Part shown: piece after piece, positions 7,603-14,444 of the stretch
How positions within the stretch are numbered: position 1 is the first letter of the stretch
How the letters are laid out: each line of letters begins with the position of its first letter
Source: a virus
Virus record (IMG/VR): IMGVR_UViG_3300037459_000186
Span: 1-40,244 of that record
DNA: 40,244 nt
Strand: one strand, 5' to 3'
Notes under the pieces: generated by a model
The model's database searches: none
What the model was told of the DNA's origin: nothing
The model's input: only the letters and a program-made list of their open reading frames with translations
Position numbers and translations under genes: made by a program

Positions 7603-8586
7603 TTATTGACCTGCCTTGTCGGCAAGCAGTTCGAGTCTCTTGGCCCTTTGGGGACACACGTGAGCTACGGCGCAGTACTTCTCGCATCGCTTGTCCGATC
7701 CTGGGCGGAACTCAATCTCTCCGTTGCCGTCTCTCTTCATAAGGAAAGCTTCTGCTGCTGCCTGAGAATCGAAGATGCCTCCAGGTAACGCTCTCTTGCC
7801 GCCGACCTTCCTGACGGCGAACTTATCAACTTCATTCCATCGGTCCTCAGCCGTGCATGGCGGTACGGACCCCTCGACAGCTTTCTTGTGAAGCGAAACC
7901 CTCTTGGCTATAATATCTTGAGTCACATCGTCAGCATATATCTGCATACCGATAGTCATCAACGGAAACTCCGGATAGTCCTTGTTCCTCTGGCTGCTGG
8001 AGTAGTCTTTAAAGATAGCTATAACTTCAGCCGTATCAACCTCGTAGCCTTCACCTCTCAACAGATGCGCACAGAGATTTACCTCACCCAGCCACTTCTT
8101 TCTATTCTCAGGGTAGATGTATTGATATACTGAACAGACCTTTATGAATTGTAGCTTCTTTTCGCTCTTGATATAACGATCAACTTTACCGTAGACGGTC
8201 CAGTCACCCACTTCTCGTGAGGCAGTATAGCCACGAAGGATGTCATCATTGAGATCGTAGGAGTCCTTGACGTGCTTCAGGAGCCATTCTCCGGCTTTCT
8301 TCCCGTCTTCTGACTTCATGAGCACTGAAGCCGCCGAAAGTAGCTGAGAGGCCTCCAATGAGTTGCTGTCGCCCTGAGCTACTGCGTCGTGGATGGCATT
8401 GTTCATCAGTAGCCACACCCGATCCATTACATCGACCTCGATGTCGTTGTCTCTCCTGAGGATTCTTATCTGCGGGGAGTCCAACAGCTGACCGACGGAG
8501 ATGTCTCCCTCAACCTTAAAATCATTACTGGTGATTGCTTTCTCAATAGCCGACGGAACGCCGTTATTGTTAGTGTACTTTATCAT
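7603..8586 (-). CDS. PD-(D/E)XK superfamily protein with atypical active site
   Basis: A 327-aa protein resembling the Cas4/RecB-type PD-(D/E)XK family carried by many phages. It has the GKVDRY motif (residues 132-137) for the first acidic residue, a YIYPENRKKW segment after the catalytic strand, an IAIFKDYSSSQ strand, and a C-terminal cysteine cluster, CEKYCAVAHVC, as in iron-sulfur forms. The strand that should carry D/E-x-K reads LQFIKVCS, so the acid appears to be phenylalanine, and the following W-x-x-Q-x-x-x-Y helix reads WLGEVNLC with Glu for Gln. It may be inactive or use another residue. The family normally resects DNA ends. Its stop lies 3 nt from the first stem of the candidate RNA. 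Confidence 0.68.
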   Translation of the reverse strand: MIKYTNNNGVPSAIEKAITSNDFKVEGDISVGQLLDSPQIRILRRDNDIEVDVMDRVWLLMNNAIHDAVAQGDSNSLEASQLLSAASVLMKSEDGKKAGEWLLKHVKDSYDLNDDILRGYTASREVGDWTVYGKVDRYIKSEKKLQFIKVCSVYQYIYPENRKKWLGEVNLCAHLLRGEGYEVDTAEVIAIFKDYSSSQRNKDYPEFPLMTIGMQIYADDVTQDIIAKRVSLHKKAVEGSVPPCTAEDRWNEVDKFAVRKVGGKRALPGGIFDSQAAAEAFLMKRDGNGEIEFRPGSDKRCEKYCAVAHVCPQRAKRLELLADKAGQ

Positions 8587-8612
8587 AAGTTCTCTTGCCG
8601 TTATTACGGTTT

Positions 8613-8620
8613 CAAATGTA
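8613..8620 (-). promoter_or_regulatory. Possible -7 box, TACATTTG
   Basis: On the leftward strand TACATTTG fits the Bacteroidota TAnnTTTG box and lies 27 bp before the nuclease-like start. A TTTG at the expected distance upstream is absent, so this is half a promoter. A small CCGT-TATT-ACGG hairpin follows it. Confidence 0.3.
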
Positions 8621-8640
8621 TGCTAAATTGATGAATTTTC

Positions 8641-8823
8641 CTAGGATTTTCTCTTCAGGTATCTCTCAAGATGATTCAATCTCAAAGCTGCCAATCTTGT
8701 GTTTGCGGCATCGTGACCTTCCGCAGCGAAACAAAGATTAAATTCAGCTATTAATGTTTCGTGATAATCGTTCAATGTCGGAATCTCCAGACTTCTGACG
8801 CCTCCTAAAATAGTTTGACTCAT
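8641..8823 (-). CDS. Hypothetical 60-aa helical protein
   Basis: This is a small, mostly helical protein with a leucine- and arginine-rich C-terminus (ALRLNHLERYLKRKS). Its ATG overlaps the stop of the 176-aa gene upstream as ATGA, which supports a real, translationally coupled gene. I see no known motif. The basic C-terminal helix could bind nucleic acid, but that is only a guess from composition. The downstream gene, the nuclease-like protein, starts 55 bp later after a possible promoter. Confidence 0.6.
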   Translation of the reverse strand: MSQTILGGVRSLEIPTLNDYHETLIAEFNLCFAAEGHDAANTRLAALRLNHLERYLKRKS

Positions 8824-9350
8824 GACTTCACAGATTTAAAATTAGTACCCCTACCCTTATTGGTCAGGTAGTCTTTAGAATTGGGAATGTTTTGCACTCC
8901 CATGACCGCTTCGAGGAATATGATGCAGTCATTGATAAACAGCCTCAGACGATCCTTGGTCATCTTGGACTTATCCTCGGTATAGTAGCCGAACGGTTCT
9001 CCATTCTTAGTCATGGGAACTTTGGCGAACATGCGCTTGAACTCACAGTCTACAAGTACAGCATCCACAAACTCATACCCCGCATTCCTGAAGGCTGGTA
9101 TAGCCACCGACATCAGCGGACCAGCATAGAAGGCGTACATGCGCATCTTCTCGCTCTTGAGCACCGCAGGGGAGAGCTTCAGGTCTAAGGCTATAGGAGC
9201 CTTCCATTCACGATCAGCAATGCCCGGATACGCCATCTGCACGATGTAGTCCTGAAAGTCAGGATTGTCCGTCAGTGGTCTCAGCAGACCTATGCTCCAT
9301 TTCTGATGAATGCCGATCTGATTGGGGGTGAATTTGAAGTTGGCTTTCAT
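8820..9350 (-). CDS. Hypothetical 176-aa protein
   Basis: I do not recognise this protein. It reads as a soluble globular domain: an N-terminal strand region (MKANFKFTPNQIGIHQKW), a segment with LSPAVLKSEKMRMYAFY, a middle section FVDAVLVDCEFKRMFAKVPM, and a basic C-terminal tail ending GRGTNFKSVKS. The ATG at 9350 overlaps the stop of the preceding 33-aa membrane peptide as ATGA and is preferred over an in-frame upstream start that would overlap that whole gene. Its position among DNA-processing genes suggests a replication-related role. Confidence 0.7.
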   Translation of the reverse strand: MKANFKFTPNQIGIHQKWSIGLLRPLTDNPDFQDYIVQMAYPGIADREWKAPIALDLKLSPAVLKSEKMRMYAFYAGPLMSVAIPAFRNAGYEFVDAVLVDCEFKRMFAKVPMTKNGEPFGYYTEDKSKMTKDRLRLFINDCIIFLEAVMGVQNIPNSKDYLTNKGRGTNFKSVKS

Positions 9351-9448
9351 TGCTGCTTGTTTCCATGAATGACAATTAAAACAAGTCCTATTATTCCAAT
9401 TGCTGCAAAACTGAAGAAGCAAATTATTATTATCGAATCTTCGCTCAT
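9347..9448 (-). CDS. 33-aa single-pass membrane peptide
   Basis: This very short gene encodes MSEDSIIIICFFSFAAIGII followed by more hydrophobic residues and a polar end, HGNKQQ. Almost the entire peptide is one transmembrane helix (about residues 6-27) with an acidic N-terminus. Both ends are ATGA overlaps, with the 35-aa gene upstream and the 176-aa gene downstream, which is strong evidence that it is translated. Small membrane peptides in phages can act in superinfection exclusion or as small lysis factors; nothing here decides between these. Confidence 0.6.
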   Translation of the reverse strand: MSEDSIIIICFFSFAAIGIIGLVLIVIHGNKQQ

Positions 9449-9552
9449 AATTTCTTAGTTTTTGCTTTGAATTTGAATTTTAAATATTGGATCAGACCAA
9501 CATAAAAATATTGTCCTGTTTCAGGGTCTCGGTATGTTACCATTATCTTCAT
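9445..9552 (-). CDS. 35-aa basic peptide
   Basis: The peptide starts MKIMVTYRDPETGQYFYVGL and ends in a lysine-rich tail (KFKFKAKTKKL). The first part looks like a beta hairpin around DPETGQ. Its stop overlaps the ATG of the membrane peptide (ATGA) and its start lies 5 nt after the stop of the 57-aa gene, so it belongs to the chain of tiny coupled genes at 9.35-9.88 kb. No function is recognisable. Confidence 0.5.
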   Translation of the reverse strand: MKIMVTYRDPETGQYFYVGLIQYLKFKFKAKTKKL

Positions 9553-9557
9553 GTGGC

Positions 9558-9731
9558 TCAGGTGTTTAGCGCAATAGCTTTTACTATGACAGCTTTTAGC
9601 TCTTGCGGTGTGCATTCCAGAACTATGAAATTTTCGCTTTTAGCTCCGGATTTGTACTTCCCGGCAACGTCAATCTCTCTTATCTGAATCCGCACTCTTT
9701 TAGTTTCTAGTTCATTATCTGGTAATCTCAT
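9558..9731 (-). CDS. Hypothetical 57-aa protein
   Basis: This 57-aa frame begins MRLPDNELETKRVRIQIREI, continues with alternating hydrophobic residues (VRIQIREIDVAG, ENFIVLECTP) that suggest a small beta sheet, and ends with a helix (ELKAVIVKAIALNT). It follows the 41-aa gene after 21 nt and precedes the 35-aa gene by 5 nt. It matches no family I know. It is accepted because of its amphipathic pattern and its place in a tightly packed operon. Confidence 0.5.
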   Translation of the reverse strand: MRLPDNELETKRVRIQIREIDVAGKYKSGAKSENFIVLECTPQELKAVIVKAIALNT

Positions 9732-9752
9732 ATTATTATTTTGTTGCTGATT

Positions 9753-9878
9753 TTAAATTCCCCAGTTGAAAGCTTCAACCCATTGACCTTTTCTCTTGCG
9801 AAGGATAATGAGCCTGTTTGACTTAGTTCGACGAAAGTACATTCCGAAGAACTTGAAATTCCATTTACATTCTTCCAT
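9753..9878 (-). CDS. 41-aa aromatic, basic peptide
   Basis: The peptide begins MEECKWNFKFFGMYFRRTKS and ends AFNWGI, with many aromatic and basic residues and two predicted strands. It starts 1 nt after the stop of the 147-aa gene, which supports coupled translation. I see no known motif. It is one of four consecutive tiny genes in this stretch. Confidence 0.5.
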   Translation of the reverse strand: MEECKWNFKFFGMYFRRTKSNRLIILRKRKGQWVEAFNWGI

Positions 9879-9879
9879 A

Positions 9880-10323
9880 TCAATTCAAATAAAATTCACC
9901 CATAAAATCTACTGAATAGATCGGGCTATGATTTTTAACTTCTCCTGTCTTGGGATCGGTGTAATTGGTCAGCGGATGGATTCTTTGAATGGACTGATGC
10001 TCCCATTTAGCCATCCGGGCCCATTCATGATCGAGGTAAAAAGGATGTTTCTTCATCGGCTTCCACAAATACTCTATCCTAGTCGTCTGACTGATGAGAT
10101 AGAAAGCATAGCCGACGATCTCATCAGCCCTTTCAGGATTGCTGAGGCATAATCCTCTTCTCCCGTGGTATACAGGCTCGTAGTATGTCTGCATGTTCAA
10201 TTGAACCAATGCTCTCTGTACTCGCTGCGGATCCATGGTGATGACCATTCCGAACTTGCCGTCTTTCTGAAGCGCGTTCTTCAGGATATGGATGTACTCT
10301 TGATTTCTTCCTGCTCGGCTCAT
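9880..10323 (-). CDS. Hypothetical 147-aa protein
   Basis: I do not recognise the family. The protein begins MSRAGRNQEYIHILKNALQK, has a possible beta section (GKFGMVITMDPQRV), a helical centre with ERADEIVGYAFYLISQ, and a tryptophan- and histidine-rich stretch (HPFYLDHEWARMAKWEHQ). It ends DFMGEFYLN. I chose the ATG at 10323; an upstream TTG at 10329 adds only two residues. It follows the 140-aa gene by 2 nt. It may bind nucleic acid given its basic character, but there is no motif. Confidence 0.65.
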   Translation of the reverse strand: MSRAGRNQEYIHILKNALQKDGKFGMVITMDPQRVQRALVQLNMQTYYEPVYHGRRGLCLSNPERADEIVGYAFYLISQTTRIEYLWKPMKKHPFYLDHEWARMAKWEHQSIQRIHPLTNYTDPKTGEVKNHSPIYSVDFMGEFYLN

Positions 10324-10325
10324 AA

Positions 10326-10748
10326 TCAATCATTTAAATGTCTCACCTCTTCCCTAAGGAAATTGTACAGAATCGATTTCTGCATCAGTGCTTTCATCTT
10401 CCGCTCTCCTGTTACGCTCTCGACCAGGTTATCGGCCAAGCCCTCACCTCTGATTATCCCTTTGATGATCTTGTCGTAGTCGTGGGTTTTTCCAACCCAC
10501 CTGAGAGCCTTCAGTAAATCTTTCTCAGCTTCCTTCCTGACCTGAGTTTTTTCTACATCCTCAAAAGCGAACGAAGTTACGAAGGTCTCGAAGTTCTGCA
10601 GGAACAGATCTCTCTTGGATTTCCTAAAGTAGGAATGAAGCGCATAGCTACTATCAAAAGCTCTCAGGTCGTTGATCCACTTGTCATCCCTAAAACAATG
10701 GAAGGTGAACCCTATCCTGCCCGAGTCGCGTAGATATTCGTTTATCAT
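10326..10748 (-). CDS. Hypothetical 140-aa helical protein
   Basis: This 140-aa protein is rich in helices and basic residues. It begins MINEYLRDSGRIGFTFHCF and includes YFRKSKRDLFLQNFETF, KEAEKDLLKALRW and ERKMKALMQKSILY. The ATG at 10748 overlaps the stop of the 76-aa gene as ATGA and is preferred over an upstream in-frame ATG at 10793. I know no homologous family. Its composition would fit a DNA-binding or structural adaptor of the replication module. Confidence 0.65.
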   Translation of the reverse strand: MINEYLRDSGRIGFTFHCFRDDKWINDLRAFDSSYALHSYFRKSKRDLFLQNFETFVTSFAFEDVEKTQVRKEAEKDLLKALRWVGKTHDYDKIIKGIIRGEGLADNLVESVTGERKMKALMQKSILYNFLREEVRHLND

Positions 10749-10975
10749 CGCGACCCTCCAGCTCCACCCATGTATCCAAGAAGTCCGCCGCAAGCACCAC
10801 CTTTGTTTTGTGCGCTTCCGAACATCGCGCTCTTGGCAAGATTGCTGCTCATTTTCACTCTTTTCCTGATAGCATCAGCTTCGGTGCTGCCGGATTCGAT
10901 TACCAATGTGTGGATTTGCTTCCTGAGTTTTTCGTTCTCAGCTTTGATCTTCTGGTATGAGGATAGTTTTTTCAT
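10745..10975 (-). CDS. 76-aa coiled-coil protein with Gly-rich tail
   Basis: The first 30 residues form a short coiled coil (MKKLSSYQKIKAENEKLRKQ). A polar middle follows, then a glycine- and cysteine-rich tail (GGACGGLLGYMGGAGGSR) that is probably unstructured. ATGA coupling joins it to the 140-aa gene. The coiled coil suggests it oligomerises; nothing more can be said from the sequence. Confidence 0.6.
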   Translation of the reverse strand: MKKLSSYQKIKAENEKLRKQIHTLVIESGSTEADAIRKRVKMSSNLAKSAMFGSAQNKGGACGGLLGYMGGAGGSR

Positions 10976-11009
10976 CGTTTGAAGTTTTGAATTTGACTAA
11001 AAAAATCAT
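10938..11009 (-). CDS. Possible 23-aa leader peptide with strong ribosome site
   Basis: A 23-codon frame (MIFLVKFKTSNDEKTILIPE, then three more residues) starts 9 nt after a GGAGGTG Shine-Dalgarno sequence and overlaps the first 38 bp of the 76-aa coiled-coil gene in another frame. A 7-bp hairpin, TCGTGAT/ATCACGA (11026-11044), stands just before the ribosome site. It may be a leader peptide that couples translation, or chance. Confidence 0.3.
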   Translation of the reverse strand: MIFLVKFKTSNDEKTILIPEDQS

Positions 11010-11025
11010 ATAGGATAACACCTCC

Positions 11026-11044
11026 TCGTGATTCTACATCACGA
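11026..11044 (-). promoter_or_regulatory. Hairpin beside a GGAGGTG ribosome binding site
   Basis: TCGTGAT/ATCACGA is a perfect 7-bp stem with a 5-nt loop, in the 78-bp gap between RNase H and the coiled-coil gene. On the leftward RNA it is followed at once by GGAGGTG. It could modulate ribosome access or stabilise the mRNA end. Confidence 0.4.
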
Positions 11045-11053
11045 CAGAGCATA

Positions 11054-11536
11054 TCAATTATTCTTTGTACACACCACAGCACTACCTGCGGTAGCTGCTG
11101 CGAATGCTAGTTTATCGGCCATCTCGTTAAATCCGTTCCCGGCATGGCCACGTATCCAGTTGACTGTAATCTTTGAGCCTTTGTGCTTTTGAAGATTGAG
11201 AGCTTTGACCAGCCGTCTCCACAGATCGGGATTGGCTTTCTCATCCAGCGTCCCGCTCCTGATCCAGTTCTTCACCCACTTGTTAGTCCCGTCAGTGACA
11301 TAAGTCGAGTCGCAGTAGATATCGATCATGTAGCCGGGCTTGACGTGCTCCAAAGCGAAGATAACGCCTTTGAGATCCATCCTCTGCGATGTCGTGTCGG
11401 TGTAGCACTTGCTCTTGAATTTCTTCAGTCTGCCATCCATGCTCATCACTACGCCGTAGCCGCCCACCTTGCCGTGCTCCCGAGAGAATGATCCGTCGGT
11501 GTATATCTGTATGGGGATTTGGGATTTTAGAGTCAT
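11054..11536 (-). CDS. rnhA: Ribonuclease HI
   Basis: A 160-aa type 1 RNase H, which cuts the RNA strand of RNA-DNA hybrids, for example to remove primers. The family motifs are in order: YTDGSFS (first Asp), TTSQRMDLKG (second acid), YCDSTYV (third Asp), and WIRGHAGNGFNEMADKLA (His and fourth Asp). Length is normal for the family. The second acidic position, usually Glu in N-R-M-E, is Asp here, a conservative change that may alter activity. It sits in the leftward replication operon, 4 nt downstream of the 141-aa gene. Confidence 0.92.
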   Translation of the reverse strand: MTLKSQIPIQIYTDGSFSREHGKVGGYGVVMSMDGRLKKFKSKCYTDTTSQRMDLKGVIFALEHVKPGYMIDIYCDSTYVTDGTNKWVKNWIRSGTLDEKANPDLWRRLVKALNLQKHKGSKITVNWIRGHAGNGFNEMADKLAFAAATAGSAVVCTKNN

Positions 11537-11540
11537 AGAA

Positions 11541-11966
11541 TCACCTCATTTTAGTAATATCATTCATGAAGTCCGTCGCTCCGATCATCAGTTCTTTGGC
11601 AATTGCTTCGGAAATAAGTTTGAATACTGCTCTTACAATAGAGTCATTACCGAAGCGTCCGTTCAGGGCGTGCTTATGCTCCCAATCATATTTACTCGCA
11701 ATCTCTTCCAGTTTGTACTCCTTGCCGTTCAGAGTGAAGCTAATCAGGAAGACCAGCTTATTCTCCATTGCGTCCTGATAGAACACGATAGCTTTTGCTT
11801 TCAGGTAATTTTCCTCAACAACAATCCTCGCAAGGATGTTCTCCGAAGCCTTCTGTTCCATCTCGTTGAGAAGTTCGACGCTCTTGTCTGTGACCGCTCT
11901 GTTCTCTGTAACCGTAACAACGTGGTTATGGTCGTGCTTTTCGGTACCGTGATATTCTCCGGGCAT
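11541..11966 (-). CDS. Hypothetical 141-aa protein
   Basis: An unrecognised protein with a histidine-rich start (MPGEYHGTEKHDHNHVVTV), an acidic helix around ELLNEMEQKASENIL, a strand-rich centre (KLVFLISFTLNGKEYKLEEI), and a C-terminal helix with two hydrophobic stretches (AVFKLISEAIAKELM). It lies 4 nt upstream of RNase H and 11 nt downstream of the 227-aa gene, so it is part of one transcript. The N-terminal histidines could bind metal, but no known motif is formed. Confidence 0.65.
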   Translation of the reverse strand: MPGEYHGTEKHDHNHVVTVTENRAVTDKSVELLNEMEQKASENILARIVVEENYLKAKAIVFYQDAMENKLVFLISFTLNGKEYKLEEIASKYDWEHKHALNGRFGNDSIVRAVFKLISEAIAKELMIGATDFMNDITKMR

Positions 11967-11977
11967 AATGTTTGTTT

Positions 11978-12661
11978 TTAAATGAATTTTCTGAGGTAGT
12001 CAATTGGATTCTCTTCCAGCACCATCTGCTGCAAATGCCATTTCCATGCTGGCTTGGTCTTCATCGCTCCCTTGTCGTCCTGGAACCATTCACTCTGCTG
12101 GTGACCCCAGAAGGCCTTGGCGATAGGGTGATAGAAAAATTCTCTAGCCATTTTGTCGGGAAACATTATAACACCGGGCTGTTCTATCTCAAGAGCTTTG
12201 TTTCGACAGTATGTGTTGTTCTTCCCAGCTTTTTTCAGTGCCGCAAGAACCACCTGCTCATCGGTTAGTGTTCGTGTATAATCTTTAGATTCCACATACT
12301 CGTGTTCCATCCCATCAATTTCCACCGTAGGCGTCGCATCAGGGTAGTAATCAAGCATCGTCATCGGTCCCGGCGTTCCTCCTTTGATGTCTCCTGTCAC
12401 GGTGCTAATGGCGATCTTTGATTTGACGCCTTTGCGATGAGCCCTGCCTTCGATCTGAAGATTAAGAAGAACCTCTTCAGAGGTGGCATCAGTAAATCCA
12501 TCAAATTTCAATCTTATAAAAGTCTCTTTTCCGATCTCTTCCGTAACAGAGCTTAACCTTAACGATTCGACTCCTACCGGGTATTCACCTTTTGACGGGC
12601 CAATAGTTCGCCATACGTGGCTAAGATTGTGATTCTTGTAATAATAAATCTTGTCTGCCAT
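11978..12661 (-). CDS. Unknown protein with C-terminal AFWG/DYLRKFI domain (copy 2)
   Basis: A 227-aa protein made of an unrecognised beta-rich N-terminal domain (about residues 1-150) and a C-terminal module of about 60 residues with the pattern KAFWG, W-x-x-HLQQMVL, NPIDYLRKFI. The same module ends the adjacent 132-aa protein, so the pair is probably a duplication or domain fusion. Short modules of this kind occur at the ends of many phage proteins of unknown role. The N-terminal domain is not shared with the neighbour. It starts 3 nt after the neighbour's stop. Confidence 0.65.
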   Translation of the reverse strand: MADKIYYYKNHNLSHVWRTIGPSKGEYPVGVESLRLSSVTEEIGKETFIRLKFDGFTDATSEEVLLNLQIEGRAHRKGVKSKIAISTVTGDIKGGTPGPMTMLDYYPDATPTVEIDGMEHEYVESKDYTRTLTDEQVVLAALKKAGKNNTYCRNKALEIEQPGVIMFPDKMAREFFYHPIAKAFWGHQQSEWFQDDKGAMKTKPAWKWHLQQMVLEENPIDYLRKFI

Positions 12662-12664
12662 AGC

Positions 12665-13063
12665 TTAAATGAATTTACGTAAGTAATCTATTGGGTTGTC
12701 GCAGAGGACCATTTCTTTAAGATGGTAGCCCCACCGGAGATCGAGTCTATCAATCTCAAAACCTAAAGGATAGTGCATCCCGTCTTTTCTTTGTTGAATA
12801 AATTCTTTTTCCGAAAGACCGTAGGTGCTATCAACAATGTCCCCGCCCCAAAAAGCTTTTGCAAAATCATGACAAAATATAAGGTTGTAATCAGGATGAA
12901 TTAATTTAGATGTCTCTACACTCCAAATAGAACCGCCAAAATTATCACGATATTCTGTTTTCTGAAGTCCTCCATCATAGGCTTTTTGAAGTACTGCCCT
13001 GTATACATCCTCATTTCTTGTAAAACTCTGCTCTTCCTTGTTCGTATTCTCTTTTGTGCTCAT
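12665..13063 (-). CDS. Unknown protein with C-terminal AFWG/DYLRKFI domain (copy 1)
   Basis: A 132-aa protein ending with the same module as its downstream neighbour: CHDFAKAFWGGD, RWGYHLKEMVL and NPIDYLRKFI. The N-terminus is short and polar, with a VYRAVLQKAYDGG helix. The start at 13063 lies 53 bp inside the 3' end of the HNH-like gene; the ORF contains no other obvious start nearby, so this overlap is accepted with caution. The function of the module is not known. Confidence 0.62.
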   Translation of the reverse strand: MSTKENTNKEEQSFTRNEDVYRAVLQKAYDGGLQKTEYRDNFGGSIWSVETSKLIHPDYNLIFCHDFAKAFWGGDIVDSTYGLSEKEFIQQRKDGMHYPLGFEIDRLDLRWGYHLKEMVLCDNPIDYLRKFI

Positions 13064-13436
13064 CGTATTCTGCTTTTAGGTCTGCTTCGAGTTTGAAGAC
13101 GTGCTCCCATTTTGGGTCGTCCTTGATTTTTGATTTATGATACTCCCACATCATGTGCTCACCCAGAGCTTTCAGTACAATGTTTTTCTTGTACAGCTTG
13201 AACATGGGATATCTATTCCTCGCTTTGCTGAGGACATGAGAGAAGTGGTAAGCGTACATGTCATGTTGATTGGGCAATGGCTTGCCCGTCACGAAAGAAA
13301 CTCTCTCCTCGGGCTCCAGGCTGCCCCATATTCCCTTGAAGACAAAACCTTCACCAGTAGCTTTCTTGGTCAGTCCGCCTTTCTTCTTCTTCCTGCCGCT
13401 ACCGCGGGCGGAGTGCTCTTTGCTTATGGCTGGCAT
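13011..13436 (-). CDS. Putative HNH-like endonuclease
   Basis: A 141-aa basic protein with the pattern SFVTGKPLP (residues 46-54), YHFSHVLSKARNRYPMF (63-79), then KNIVLKALGEHMMWEY (84-99). The order (F-x-T-G-K, H-x-L-S-K-A, N-I-V-L, late His) resembles HNH-type recombination or packaging nucleases of phages. The usual N-terminal zinc cysteines are not present, so the assignment is tentative. The N-terminus is very basic (GSGRKKKKGGLTKKA), fitting nucleic-acid binding. Its start overlaps the 109-aa gene by 13 bp. Confidence 0.5.
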   Translation of the reverse strand: MPAISKEHSARGSGRKKKKGGLTKKATGEGFVFKGIWGSLEPEERVSFVTGKPLPNQHDMYAYHFSHVLSKARNRYPMFKLYKKNIVLKALGEHMMWEYHKSKIKDDPKWEHVFKLEADLKAEYDEHKREYEQGRAEFYKK

Positions 13437-13753
13437 AGTCGTCTCATGTTACACCTGATGCGTGATAGTGGGAACCAGTACCATTTGAATAGATCATCGT
13501 AGATGCTGATCACTCTCTCCGGCTGATCGTAGTAGAAAAGGAATTTAGCTCCGCGTCGCTTGTTGCGAATGCCGTTGTGCACAGCAACCTTCGGAACGAA
13601 AGCATTTCCCTTGACATAATACCAGATAATCTCGTCAGCGATGACAATAGACTGACCCTCATCGATCACCCTCTTATTGGTGCCGAGGCATAGCGTCATG
13701 TCTCGCTCAAGAATCTCCCGAGCGAAGTCTTGTTTTGTTTTCCACTTTTTCAT
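13424..13753 (-). CDS. Hypothetical 109-aa basic protein
   Basis: An unrecognised basic protein with an N-terminal helix (MKKWKTKQDFAREILERDM), a strand section (SIVIADEIIWYYVKG) and an aromatic, arginine-rich C-terminus (YDDLFKWYWFPLSRIR). It starts in an ATGA overlap with the small Cro/CI-like regulator and ends inside the start of the HNH-like gene, so it is firmly in the operon. No motif gives a role. Confidence 0.62.
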   Translation of the reverse strand: MKKWKTKQDFAREILERDMTLCLGTNKRVIDEGQSIVIADEIIWYYVKGNAFVPKVAVHNGIRNKRRGAKFLFYYDQPERVISIYDDLFKWYWFPLSRIRCNMRRLCQP

Positions 13754-13947
13754 AATTCCCCATTTAAGATTATAGATACATTCAAGACTTTGATGATCTT
13801 CTCCAGCTTCTCGGTGCTGGTGATGTCGCCCTGCTCCACCCTGCTGATGACCGAGATGCTTATTCCTGTAGCATCCGAGAGTTCCTTCAGGGTTTTGTCC
13901 TGCTTCTCGCGGTGCTGCTTAAGGTCTTTTCCTAGTTGCTCTAGCAT
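13750..13947 (-). CDS. Cro/CI (XRE) family regulator, 65 aa
   Basis: A minimal helix-turn-helix protein. The five-helix XRE fold covers the entire length, with the recognition region KELSDATGISISVISRVEQG (residues 21-40), followed by a LEKIIKVLNVSIILNG end. It probably binds a palindromic operator as a dimer and regulates phage genes. It is ATGA-coupled to the 109-aa gene and overlaps the second regulator upstream by 7 bp. Two regulators in tandem, with a third at 15 kb, suggest a regulatory switch. Confidence 0.85.
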   Translation of the reverse strand: MLEQLGKDLKQHREKQDKTLKELSDATGISISVISRVEQGDITSTEKLEKIIKVLNVSIILNGEL

Positions 13948-14219
13948 ATCTTCAGTATTACTTCCGTCCCAACAGGAACATGAATGATTTTGTATCCCTC
14001 GATGCTTTTTGTCACCAAGGTTTCTCCTGTGATGATCTCCACGAACTCGATGAAGGTCATATTCATAGCCTTAGCGATAGCTTGAGACATAGCTAAGCCG
14101 AGCTTAACTTCTCCGCGTTCTATCTTTCCGTATCCAGACTGTGATATGCCGATCTTGTCGGCTATAGCTTGCTGGTCTATGTCGGATGTCAGCCTGGCTG
14201 CGCGTATGTCGTATTTCAT
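13941..14219 (-). CDS. Cro/CI (XRE) family regulator, 92 aa
   Basis: A 92-aa XRE regulator. The helix-turn-helix is QQAIADKIGISQSGYGKIER (residues 16-35), with the usual GEVKLGLAMSQAIAKAMNM helix pair after it. The C-terminal 30 residues form a strand-rich tail (GYKIIHVPVGTEVILKIC), likely for dimerisation. It directly precedes the 65-aa regulator. Probable targets include the inverted repeats near 20.2-20.5 kb, but no binding evidence exists in the sequence. Confidence 0.85.
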   Translation of the reverse strand: MKYDIRAARLTSDIDQQAIADKIGISQSGYGKIERGEVKLGLAMSQAIAKAMNMTFIEFVEIITGETLVTKSIEGYKIIHVPVGTEVILKIC

Positions 14220-14237
14220 CTTCTAGTGGGTTGAGGG

Positions 14238-14429
14238 TTACTCGAAAATATTTATTGCGTTTTTCGGGGCATCAATTGTTAATGCGGACAATATGTTGTC
14301 AATCCGAACCTGAGCTATCGCGCTTACGTGCTCATCAGTCATCGCTTTTGCTATTTCAATCCTCGCATCCATAATGTCAGAATGAACCTCACTATACAAC
14401 GCGTCTTTTTTCTTTTTGCTAATCGCCAT
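14238..14429 (-). CDS. Hypothetical 63-aa protein
   Basis: The protein begins with a basic stretch (MAISKKKKDALYSEVHSDIM) and continues as one or two amphipathic helices (ARIEIAKAMTDEHVSAI). It is not recognised. The start has an AGGAG ribosome site 15 nt upstream that can pair with CTCCT in the preceding hairpin, so translation may be regulated. It lies 18 bp upstream of the 92-aa regulator gene. Confidence 0.55.
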   Translation of the reverse strand: MAISKKKKDALYSEVHSDIMDARIEIAKAMTDEHVSAIAQVRIDNILSALTIDAPKNAINIFE

Positions 14430-14444
14430 AATATTCTTTCTTTT

